From assembly GCA_947177675.1 (NCBI GenBank), contig CAMWVK010000099.1:1-6462 (forward strand): a DNA stretch of 6,462 nucleotides, read 5' to 3'. A program made the position numbers and the translations under genes. The notes under the pieces are model-generated. The model did not search any database. It worked only from the letters and a program-made list of their open reading frames with translations, and was not told the DNA's origin. Below, piece after piece: positions 1-6,453 of the stretch (position 1 is the stretch's first letter; each line of letters opens with the position of its first letter). The stretch is from an uncultured Mucispirillum sp. GTDB lineage: Bacteria > Chrysiogenota > Deferribacteres > Deferribacterales > Mucispirillaceae.

Positions 1-308
1 ACATAATAAATATTGAAAATATGGCTCTTGCAACCAGTGGAAATTATGAAAGATATTTTACAGAAAATAATAAATATATAAGCCATATTTTTGAAGGAAT
101 CACTTTTGAACCTGTAAATAACTATAAATCAGTAAGTGTAATAGCAGAAAATACAGAAAAAGCTGATGGCTTTGCCACACTTTTTTATCTTTTAGATATT
201 AATGATATAACAAACTATTGTAAAAAGTTTAATATTGCTGTATTAATATTAACAAATAACAATAAAATTGTCAAACTTTGTAATTGGGAAAAATATGAAA
301 AATTATAA
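1..308 (+). CDS. apbE: FAD:protein FMN transferase, ApbE family (3' end only)
   Basis: This is the C-terminal 101 residues of a protein whose frame is open through the left edge (first full codon at base 3), so the ATG at 21 is internal and not the start. ApbE enzymes use FAD to attach FMN covalently to a threonine of partner flavoproteins such as RnfG/NqrC, normally outside the cytoplasmic membrane. Visible family marks are ALATSGNYERYF (residues 8-19 of the fragment), the histidine of SHI (H28), the SVSVIA strand (43-48) and the ADGFAT block (54-59), whose D55 and T59 correspond to the metal-binding D-x3-T pair. Odd: where most members have DPxTGxP after the histidine, this one reads FEGITFEP, so only T34 and P37 survive. 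Its last 14 bases overlap the start of maf. Family assignment is firm; whether it is a fully active enzyme is uncertain because the N-terminal part is not visible. Confidence 0.85.
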   Translation, partial: IINIENMALATSGNYERYFTENNKYISHIFEGITFEPVNNYKSVSVIAENTEKADGFATLFYLLDINDITNYCKKFNIAVLILTNNNKIVKLCNWEKYEKL

Positions 309-879
309 ATTTATTTTAGCCAGTGCTTCTCCAAGAAGAAAAGAACTTTTATCAGTATATATAAAAGATTTTAAGGTTATGCCTGCTGATATTGATGAAA
401 CTGTTCCTAATAATATTATTTTAGAAGATATACCACTATATATTGCAAAAGAAAAAGCTGCTGCAGTATTTGATAAGCTGGGTAAAGAAGATATAATCAT
501 CACTGCAGATACTATTGTGCTGCTTGATAGTAAAATATATGGTAAGCCAAAAAATAAACTTGATGCATATAATATGATAAAAACCTTATCTGGTAAAACT
601 CATCAGGTCATAACCGGTGTATGCTGTTACAGTAAAGATAAACAGATTAATATAGAATTTTCTGATACTACAAATGTCTCTTTTATAGAGATAAGTGATG
701 AAATAATAGAAAAATATCTAGAAAATGCAGAGTATATTGATAAAGCTGGTGCTTATGCTGTGCAGGGGATTGCTTCTATGTTTGTAGAAAAAATAGAAGG
801 CAGCTATGATAATGTTGTAGGGCTTCCTATGGGCAGGCTTGCACGGAATTTAATAAAATATAGGATAAATTTATTTTAA
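295..879 (+). CDS. maf: Maf/YhdE-type nucleoside triphosphate pyrophosphatase
   Basis: Predicted 194-residue cytoplasmic Maf protein, the usual family length. Maf enzymes hydrolyse non-canonical or excess nucleoside triphosphates to the monophosphate and pyrophosphate, and are also linked to septum/division control. Motifs in order: SASPRR (residues 10-15, phosphate binding), DETV (34-37), ADTIV (71-75, with D72 the expected catalytic Asp), GKP (83-85), LSGKTH (98-103), KAGAYAVQG (150-158) and NVVGLP (173-178). The KAGAYxxQG form, rather than the CAGSFxxEG form of YceF, places it with the dTTP/UTP-preferring YhdE type by family knowledge. The chosen start is ATG at 295: the in-frame TTG at 268 would add nine residues ahead of the usual N-terminus and lies deep inside apbE. 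The ribosome site is weak (GGGAA at 286-290), consistent with translational coupling to apbE, whose stop lies 14 bases inside maf. Confidence 0.95.
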   Translation: MKNYKFILASASPRRKELLSVYIKDFKVMPADIDETVPNNIILEDIPLYIAKEKAAAVFDKLGKEDIIITADTIVLLDSKIYGKPKNKLDAYNMIKTLSGKTHQVITGVCCYSKDKQINIEFSDTTNVSFIEISDEIIEKYLENAEYIDKAGAYAVQGIASMFVEKIEGSYDNVVGLPMGRLARNLIKYRINLF

Positions 880-882
880 AAC

Positions 883-888
883 AGGAGG
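883..888 (+). promoter_or_regulatory. Shine-Dalgarno of the acyl-CoA synthetase gene
   Basis: A consensus AGGAGG sits six bases before the ATG at 895 and fixes that start. It lies in the 15-base gap after the maf stop and is the strongest ribosome site in the plus-strand gene run, suggesting this gene is translated independently of maf. Confidence 0.9.
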
Positions 889-894
889 TTTTTT

Positions 895-2436
895 ATGCTT
901 GAGAGAAATCTTTATAATATGCTTTATGAAAACACTAAAAAATTCCCAAAAAGAACTTTTATTTATTTTGAAGAAAAAAAATATACATATACAGAAGGAT
1001 TTAAAATAATAAATCAAATGGCAGCCTTTATGCAGAAAAAAGGGGTTAGAAAAGGCGATAAAGTCATAGTTATGCTTGGCAACTCTCCAGAATTTGTTTT
1101 ATCAGTATTTGCTGTATTTGCCTGTGGTGCGATTGCTATTCCTATAAATACATTTTTTAAGGGACATGAAGCATCATATATTGTAGAAAACAGTGAAGCA
1201 CTATTTATGATTACAGAAGGACAGTTTGAAGCAGTAGTAGAAGAAGTCCGTGTTCAGTGCAAAAAATTACAAGAAATATTTACTTTTGATAATGAAATAG
1301 TCAATTCTCTTAATTTTTATGACTATATAGGCAATATGCCTGATACACCTATTGAGTGTAAAGCATCTGTTCATGATTTAGCATTATTTATATATACATC
1401 TGGCACAACAGGTCATCCAAAAGGTGCTATGCTTTCTAATTATAACTTGCTGGAAAATGCAACAAGCTGTGATAAAATGATTAATGCAAACCACAAAGAT
1501 AAATTCTTAATCCTGCTTCCAATGTTCCATACTTATACTTTTACAACATGTATAATTTATCCTATAAGTGTAGGAAGTACACTCATTATACTTCGCTCTG
1601 TTATGGATATGAAAAAAGAAAGCTTTAAAAACATATTAATTTTCCAAAGACCAACAATTATGCTTGGTGTGCCTCAAATTTATTCTGTTATGGCAAAATC
1701 TCCTATGCCAAAATGGTTTATTAAACTACTCTACCCTATTAAAATACATATATCAGGCGGTGCAGCACTTCCTGCAGAAATATTTGACCAGTTTAAGAAA
1801 AAATTTGGTATTAATGTTATTGAAGGTTATGGTCTTTCAGAAGCATCTCCCGTTGTTGCACTTAATCCACTGAATAAACAGAAACAAGGCTCTGTTGGTA
1901 TAACACTTCCAAATATTCAGGCAAAAGTTATAGGACCAGATGAAATAGAGCTGCCAACAGGACAAGTTGGCGAACTAATTATTAAAGGACCTAATGTTAT
2001 GCAGGGATACTGGCATATGCCACAAGCTACTGATGATGCAATAAAAAATGGATGGCTTTTTACAGGCGATTTTGCCACTATTGATGAAGAAGGATATATC
2101 ACAATAGTAGACAGGAAAAAAGACTTAATCATTGTTAAAGGTATGAATGTATATCCTAGAGAAGTGGAAGAAGTTATTTATAAATATCCTGGAGTTAATG
2201 CTGTTGCAGTTATTGGTATCCCATCTATTGAACAGGGAGAAATTATTGCTGCATATATTCAAGCAAAAGAGAATGAAACGATTAATGAAAAAGATTTAAA
2301 AAACTATCTGGCAAAACATTTAGCAAACTTTAAACTGCCCCGCATTATTAAAGTTATAGAAGATATACCTCTAACTGCTACAGGAAAAGTTCTTAAAAAA
2401 GAACTTAAAGAGCTTGTTAAAAATGGCAAAATTTAA
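895..2436 (+). CDS. Fatty-acid-type acyl-CoA synthetase (AMP-forming, ANL superfamily)
   Basis: A 513-residue AMP-forming acyl-CoA ligase, typical bacterial length. It activates a carboxylic acid with ATP to an acyl-adenylate and then transfers the acyl group to CoA. Core motifs: YTSGTTGHPKG (residues 167-177, ATP phosphate loop), GYGLSEASP (311-319, adenine/AMP binding), TGD (390-392), the hinge DRKKD (406-410), KGMNVYP (415-421) and, in the small C-terminal domain, TATGK with K498 as the expected adenylation lysine. All catalytic residues are present. The overall pattern (GYGLSEASPVV, the FHTYT segment at 211-215) resembles the long-chain FadD/LcfA-like group, but chain length cannot be read from the sequence; medium-chain or aromatic acids remain possible, so no gene symbol is given. 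There is no signal peptide or membrane segment. It follows maf after 15 bases, and its TAA overlaps the priA ATG, so it is probably in the same transcript. Confidence 0.92.
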   Translation: MLERNLYNMLYENTKKFPKRTFIYFEEKKYTYTEGFKIINQMAAFMQKKGVRKGDKVIVMLGNSPEFVLSVFAVFACGAIAIPINTFFKGHEASYIVENSEALFMITEGQFEAVVEEVRVQCKKLQEIFTFDNEIVNSLNFYDYIGNMPDTPIECKASVHDLALFIYTSGTTGHPKGAMLSNYNLLENATSCDKMINANHKDKFLILLPMFHTYTFTTCIIYPISVGSTLIILRSVMDMKKESFKNILIFQRPTIMLGVPQIYSVMAKSPMPKWFIKLLYPIKIHISGGAALPAEIFDQFKKKFGINVIEGYGLSEASPVVALNPLNKQKQGSVGITLPNIQAKVIGPDEIELPTGQVGELIIKGPNVMQGYWHMPQATDDAIKNGWLFTGDFATIDEEGYITIVDRKKDLIIVKGMNVYPREVEEVIYKYPGVNAVAVIGIPSIEQGEIIAAYIQAKENETINEKDLKNYLAKHLANFKLPRIIKVIEDIPLTATGKVLKKELKELVKNGKI

Positions 2437-4385
2437 TGGAAATAGCATATTATAATATACTTCTTCCTGTTCCAACAGAAGGAGTATATACTTATTTTTC
2501 AGAAGGTTTATTAAATACAGGCGAAAGAGTTATTGTTCCTTTTGGAAAAAGAGAAATTACAGGTATTGTGCTTGAAAAAATAGAAAAGCCTGATTTTGAA
2601 TGTAAAGAAATCATTATGTGCTGCGATAATATTCCACTTTTTTCTAAAGAATATATTACCTTTTTAAAAAATATTGCTTCTTATTATACATGCCCTTTAG
2701 GGCTTGTACTTCATGGTGTATTATCAGAAAAAATATTAAATATAGAAATATCAGAAACTGAACCTGTAAAAAATCACCCTGTTAAAGAAATTATACTTAC
2801 AAAAGAGCAGCAGAAAATAGCAGATAATATTCAATTAAACACTTACTGCTGCCACTTAATAAAAGGTATTACAGGCAGTGGAAAAACAGAAATTTATCAG
2901 GAAGCTGCAAAAAAAGTAATAAACAGTGGAAAACAGGTATTGTATATTGTGCCTGAAATTTCATTAACACAGCAGCTTATTGAAAGACTTGCATACAGAC
3001 TTGGTGTTGAACCATCTATATACCATTATAAACTTACAGATAAAGCACGAAAAAAACATTTTACAGATTTTGCAACTGGTAATTCTAAATTTATGCTTGG
3101 TGCAAGAAGTGCATTATTTGTGCCTGCAAAAAATATAGGACTTATTATAGTTGATGAAGAACATGAAAGCTCATATAAACAGGATGAAGCACCATCATAT
3201 CATCTGCGTGATATGGCAGTAATGTATGCAAACATTTTAAATATACCTATAATTTTAGGAAGTGCTACTCCATCAGTAGAATCTATTTATAATGCAGAAA
3301 GTGGCAAATATGTTCTTCATTCTCTGACTGAAAGACCAAACCATGCCACTCTGCCTGAAATTAAAATTATTGATATGAAAACAACCAACCTGATAGGCTC
3401 TATAATTGCAGAGCCTGTATATGATGAGCTTTCAAATGTTGTAAAGCGTAATGAGCAGGCTATTATCCTGCTTAACAGGAAAGGATATTCTACATATCTT
3501 TACTGCCAGCAGTGCGGTGCTTTAGCAGAATGCCTTAACTGCTCTGTTGGACTTGTATCTTTTAAGTTACGAAATAAAGCATTATGCAGATACTGCAATA
3601 CTGAATATAATAATTTAATATGCTCCGTATGCGGTTCAAAAATATTTAAAGAATATGGCTATGGAACTGAAAAGGTAGAAGAATTTTTAGAATCTATGTT
3701 TCCAGATAAAATAATACGAATAGATACTGAAAGTGTATCTTCTATTAAAACTTTAAATAAAAATTTAAAAAAATTTGAAAATAAAGAAGCAAATATTTTA
3801 GTAGGCACTCAGTTAATTGCAAAAGGACTTCATTTTCCAGAAGTAACTTTCGTTGGCGTTTTGGGAATAGATAATTTAATGGCACTGCCTGATTTTAGGG
3901 CAATAGAAAAAGCATACCAGCTTTTAGTGCAGGTTTCAGGACGAGCAGGCAGGGAACATTTAAGTGGCAGAGTATATATACAAACTATGAACCCAGAAGC
4001 ACCAGTCTTTAATATGCTTGACAGTTCTGATTTAGAATTTTATAACTGGGAATTAAGCAGAAGAAGTATAACTCAATATCCTCCATTTACAAAACTGGCA
4101 AGACTTATTTTCAGCTATATTAATCAAAAAGAATGTTATAATACTGCAAAAATTACAGCAAATACTTTAAAATCATTAAAAGAAGCAGCAAATCTTACTA
4201 TATATGGTCCAAAGGATGCCACTCTTACAAAACTGCAAAACAAATACAGATATGAAATATTAATAAAATCTGTAACCAACAGCGATTTAAATAAAGCCCT
4301 TATAATTACACAGCAGATATTTAATAAATGCAAAAAAGGTGCTATGCGGTTAAAAATAGACAAAGACCCTTATTTTATGATGTAA
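2436..4385 (+). CDS. priA: Primosomal protein N' / replication restart helicase PriA (short form)
   Basis: PriA recognises stalled replication forks, unwinds the lagging strand 3'-5' and helps reload the replicative helicase. Order: 3'-DNA-binding domain about residues 1-100 (PVPTEGVYTY, VIVPFGKR); helicase lobe 1 with Walker A GITGSGKT (144-151, K150), DEEH (240-243) and GSATPS (275-280); a zinc insertion with four Cys-x2-Cys pairs (357/360, 366/369, 384/387, 396/399); lobe 2 with GTQLIAKG (457-464), PDFRA (485-489) and GRAGR (502-506); and a C-terminal domain with YPPF (548-551) and the closing KIDKDP. At 649 residues it is shorter than the roughly 730 of E. coli. The missing part falls before Walker A, where the winged-helix domain should be. 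The start ATG shares its A with the preceding stop (TAATG) and has no clear Shine-Dalgarno, so translation is probably coupled. The 3' end stops one base from the coaBC stop. Identification is certain. Confidence 0.97.
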   Translation: MEIAYYNILLPVPTEGVYTYFSEGLLNTGERVIVPFGKREITGIVLEKIEKPDFECKEIIMCCDNIPLFSKEYITFLKNIASYYTCPLGLVLHGVLSEKILNIEISETEPVKNHPVKEIILTKEQQKIADNIQLNTYCCHLIKGITGSGKTEIYQEAAKKVINSGKQVLYIVPEISLTQQLIERLAYRLGVEPSIYHYKLTDKARKKHFTDFATGNSKFMLGARSALFVPAKNIGLIIVDEEHESSYKQDEAPSYHLRDMAVMYANILNIPIILGSATPSVESIYNAESGKYVLHSLTERPNHATLPEIKIIDMKTTNLIGSIIAEPVYDELSNVVKRNEQAIILLNRKGYSTYLYCQQCGALAECLNCSVGLVSFKLRNKALCRYCNTEYNNLICSVCGSKIFKEYGYGTEKVEEFLESMFPDKIIRIDTESVSSIKTLNKNLKKFENKEANILVGTQLIAKGLHFPEVTFVGVLGIDNLMALPDFRAIEKAYQLLVQVSGRAGREHLSGRVYIQTMNPEAPVFNMLDSSDLEFYNWELSRRSITQYPPFTKLARLIFSYINQKECYNTAKITANTLKSLKEAANLTIYGPKDATLTKLQNKYRYEILIKSVTNSDLNKALIITQQIFNKCKKGAMRLKIDKDPYFMM

Positions 4386-4386
4386 A

Positions 4387-5598
4387 TTATTTATTTTTTT
4401 CACTATGAAGTATAGCACTTTCTGCTAAAATAATTTTAGCTATATCCTGCTTGCTCTGCTTTCCTGTATGAGTTATACTGCCATCTGCAAAAAATAATGT
4501 TATTTCATTATCTATGCTGTCAAAGCCTATATCTTTGCGTGATACATCATTTGCAGCTATAATATCTGCTTTTTTCTTTTCAAGCTTTTGTTTTGCATAT
4601 TCTTCCATATTATTAGTTTCTGCAGCAAACCCAACTAACACTTGATTTTCTTTTTTATGAGTACCTGCATAGCTTAAAATATCTTTTGTTTTTTGAAGAT
4701 GCAGCACTAATTCATTATCATTCTTTTTAATTTTTTTATTTTCATAAACTGGGAAATAATCTGCGACGGCTGCTGCCATAATAATAATATCTGCTTCATT
4801 ATAAAATGAAAGAAATGCATTATACATATCTTCTGCACTAACTATTTTCTGAATATTTGGTATATCTGATTTTATATTTACTTCCCCAGAAATAAGAATA
4901 ACATTTGCTCCCATTTTATATGCTTCTTCTGCAAGTGCATATCCCATTTTACCACTTGATTTATTTGTTATATATCTTACTGGGTCAATGTATTCTTTTG
5001 TTGGTCCTGCAGTAATTAATATAGTAAGTCCAGAAAGCATATCGTTTTCTATTTTTAAAGATAAATCATTTTCACTATTTAAAATATTTAAAACTTTTTC
5101 AGCAATTATATCAGGATCCTGCATTTTACCTTCACCTTCTGTCTGGCAGGCAAGCAGACCTGATGCAGGAAGTATCATATATATTCCTTTTGACTGTAAA
5201 CTTCTAATATTTTCCTGCACTATTGTGTTACTATACATATTAGTATTCATAGCAGGAGCTAAAACAAGGGGACATTTTAAAGCAAGTATAGTAGATAAAA
5301 GCTCATTATCTGCAATACCTGCATTAATTTTACCAATAGTATTTGCTGTAGCTGGTGCAATAATGCAAACATCTGCCCAAGATGAATAATCTATATGGCT
5401 TATAGGTGTGGGAGTATTATTTTCCCTTAATACTGGGTTTAATGATAATGCTTCAAATGTAGTATGACTAACAAAACTTTCTGCCTTTTTAGTCATCATC
5501 ACTTTTACATTATGACCTGCTCTCACAAATTCTCTAACAAGATATGCACTTTTATAAGCAGCTATGCCACCTGTTACACCAACTAAAATGTTACTCAT
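4387..5598 (-). CDS. coaBC: Bifunctional phosphopantothenoylcysteine decarboxylase / phosphopantothenate-cysteine ligase
   Basis: Cytoplasmic bifunctional enzyme of coenzyme A synthesis: the CoaB part joins 4'-phosphopantothenate to cysteine using CTP, and the CoaC part decarboxylates the product to 4'-phosphopantetheine using FMN. CoaC (about residues 1-185): GVTGGIAAYK (7-16), catalytic histidine H68 in ISHID, APATAN (81-86), PAMN (115-118) and the substrate flap with catalytic C151 in LLAC. CoaB (about 188-395): TAGPTKEYIDPVRYITN (196-212), SSGKMG (214-219), AAAVADY (275-281), KIKK (289-292), VGFAAETNN (322-330) and AANDVS (348-353). Length of 403 is normal for the fusion. The ATG at 5598 is preceded by AAGGAAG. 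The flap reads ACQTEGEGKM rather than the commoner ACG..G.GRM, a conservative-looking variant. It lies downstream of the slipin gene on the same strand, behind a terminator, and converges on priA. Confidence 0.97.
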   Translation of the reverse strand: MSNILVGVTGGIAAYKSAYLVREFVRAGHNVKVMMTKKAESFVSHTTFEALSLNPVLRENNTPTPISHIDYSSWADVCIIAPATANTIGKINAGIADNELLSTILALKCPLVLAPAMNTNMYSNTIVQENIRSLQSKGIYMILPASGLLACQTEGEGKMQDPDIIAEKVLNILNSENDLSLKIENDMLSGLTILITAGPTKEYIDPVRYITNKSSGKMGYALAEEAYKMGANVILISGEVNIKSDIPNIQKIVSAEDMYNAFLSFYNEADIIIMAAAVADYFPVYENKKIKKNDNELVLHLQKTKDILSYAGTHKKENQVLVGFAAETNNMEEYAKQKLEKKKADIIAANDVSRKDIGFDSIDNEITLFFADGSITHTGKQSKQDIAKIILAESAILHSEKNK

Positions 5599-5602
5599 AT
5601 AA

Positions 5603-5609
5603 CTTCCTT
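5603..5609 (-). promoter_or_regulatory. Shine-Dalgarno of coaBC
   Basis: On the minus strand AAGGAAG lies four bases before the coaBC ATG at 5598 (its AAGGA core is six bases away). It supports that start and falls immediately beyond the short T-run that follows the upstream stem-loop. Confidence 0.75.
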
Positions 5610-5610
5610 A

Positions 5611-5646
5611 TATAAAAGAGCCCTTTCGCTTATAAGCAAAAGGGCT
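5611..5646 (-). terminator. Intrinsic terminator of the slipin gene, upstream of coaBC
   Basis: Bases 5619-5646 form a long inverted repeat: AGCCCTTT pairs with AAAGGGCT and an inner GCT with AGC around a TATA loop. The one imperfect position is C5627/A5638, which is a mismatch in a plus-strand RNA but a G-U pair in a minus-strand RNA. On the minus strand the stem begins six bases after the slipin stop and is followed by CTTTTATAT. Orientation, G-U pairing and position all favour termination of slipin transcription. The T-run is short (four), so readthrough into coaBC is plausible. Confidence 0.75.
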
Positions 5647-5652
5647 TATTAT

Positions 5653-6405
5653 TTATTTACCTGTAATAGATTTTATTAAATCAATAGGTATTGGAATAAT
5701 TGTTGATTTATTATTATCTTTTGATGTCATTTCTGACAATGTCTGCAAATAACGCAGCTGCAGAGTAACAGGATTTTCACCCATAATGCGGGAAGCTTCT
5801 GCAAGTTTTTCAGCAGCCTGATATTCACCTTCTGCCAAAATAATTTTTGCCCTTCTTTCCCTTTCTGATTCTGCCTGACGGCTCATTGCTTTCTGCATCT
5901 CAACAGGTAAATCAATATGTTTGATTTCAACAGCAGCTATTTTTACACCCCAAGAATCTGTTTGAGCATCTATAATAGACTGCATTTCTTTATTAATTTT
6001 TTCCCTGCTTGATAATAAATCATCAAGCTCAAACTGACCAATAATACTTCTTAATGTAGTTTGAGAAATCTGACTTGTAGCATAGTAAACATCATCTACT
6101 TCTAATATAGATTTTTCTGGAGCAAGCACTTTAAAATAAACAACAGCATTAACTTTTACAGAAACATTATCTTTAGTAATAATATCCTGTGGAGGAACAT
6201 CCATAACAATAGTCCTCATATTTACTCTTACCATTTGTTCTAATATAGGAATTAAGATAATTAAACCAGGACCTCTAACACCAGCATAGCGACCAAGTCT
6301 GAATATAACAGCTCTTTCATATTCCTGTAAAATTTTAATACTTGAAAAAAGTAAAAAGATGATTAGTAATGCAAAAACTGCCATTACCGATAAAGATGCA
6401 AACAT
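5653..6405 (-). CDS. Slipin / stomatin-like SPFH membrane protein
   Basis: A 250-residue stomatin/prohibitin-type protein. Such proteins are anchored in the inner membrane by an N-terminal segment, form large oligomers and are thought to organise membrane microdomains and modulate proteases or other membrane proteins; the exact role here cannot be read from sequence. Visible: one hydrophobic helix at residues 3-21; the start of the SPFH domain with [13 protein letters not shown] (28-40) and GPGLIILIP (45-53); [14 protein letters not shown] (70-83); YFKV (90-93) and [15 protein letters not shown] (109-123); a charged, probably coiled-coil stretch [12 protein letters not shown] (177-188); and [14 protein letters not shown] (191-204). 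This is the compact slipin pattern. The start is ATG at 6405, not the in-frame TTG at 6420, because AAGGAG lies between the two and spaces correctly for the ATG. No NfeD gene, the usual operon partner, is seen beside it. It appears to form its own unit between a promoter and a terminator. Confidence 0.93.
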   Translation of the reverse strand: MFASLSVMAVFALLIIFLLFSSIKILQEYERAVIFRLGRYAGVRGPGLIILIPILEQMVRVNMRTIVMDVPPQDIITKDNVSVKVNAVVYFKVLAPEKSILEVDDVYYATSQISQTTLRSIIGQFELDDLLSSREKINKEMQSIIDAQTDSWGVKIAAVEIKHIDLPVEMQKAMSRQAESERERRAKIILAEGEYQAAEKLAEASRIMGENPVTLQLRYLQTLSEMTSKDNNKSTIIPIPIDLIKSITGK

Positions 6406-6410
6406 AAACT

Positions 6411-6416
6411 CTCCTT
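6411..6416 (-). promoter_or_regulatory. Shine-Dalgarno deciding the slipin start
   Basis: On the minus strand AAGGAG is followed by five bases and the ATG at 6405. Because this site lies inside the nine-to-fifteen base region that would be coding if TTG at 6420 were used, it argues that the first five residues of the longer frame are not translated. Confidence 0.85.
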
Positions 6417-6424
6417 GCAATATT

Positions 6425-6453
6425 ATTATAAAATTGCTATATTCATAAGGTAA
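6425..6453 (-). promoter_or_regulatory. Putative sigma-70 promoter of the slipin gene
   Basis: The minus strand has a perfect TATAAT at 6430-6425. Seventeen bases upstream is TTACCT (6453-6448), a weak match to TTGACA. Transcription would start near the G at 6418, giving a leader of only about 13 bases that just includes the Shine-Dalgarno. In DNA this AT-rich a TATAAT can occur by chance, but its place directly ahead of a well-spaced ribosome site makes it credible. No operator-like repeat is evident in the visible upstream bases, which end at the window edge. Confidence 0.5.

Noticed and set aside
268..294. TTG at 268 as the maf start
   Set aside because: It would add nine residues before the standard Maf N-terminus (a few residues ahead of LASASPRR) and has no ribosome site; ATG at 295 gives the normal family length.
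303..503. Open frame on the minus strand opposite maf, and similar short ones at 1664-1873, 1917-2132 and 4136-4363
   Set aside because: Each lies wholly within a well-supported gene on another frame and has no independent start signal or recognisable protein pattern.
4424..4440. Perfect 17-base palindrome (8-base arms, one central base) near the 3' end of coaBC, next to a TAGCA/TGCTA inverted repeat at 4413-4427, considered as a priA terminator
   Set aside because: It is AT-rich, has no following T-run on the plus strand and is explained by coding for AKIILA in CoaBC; a stable terminator hairpin is not expected.
4988..5389. 133-codon open frame on the plus strand opposite coaBC
   Set aside because: It is antisense to strongly conserved CoaBC codons, has no ribosome site and resembles no family; a shadow frame.
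5608..5639. Promoter for coaBC made of TTGCTT (5639-5634) and TATATA (5614-5609) on the minus strand
   Set aside because: The spacer is 19 and the transcript would begin after the Shine-Dalgarno, leaving an almost leaderless message; both boxes also fall in the terminator stem and tail.
4424..5850. Shared near-identical stretch coding AKIILAE in both coaBC (near 4424) and slipin (near 5840), considered as a repeat
   Set aside because: The match is under 20 bases, arises from ordinary codons in two unrelated families and has no flanking similarity.
6406..6420. TTG at 6420 as the slipin start
   Set aside because: The extension consists of the Shine-Dalgarno sequence itself, which is correctly spaced for the ATG at 6405.
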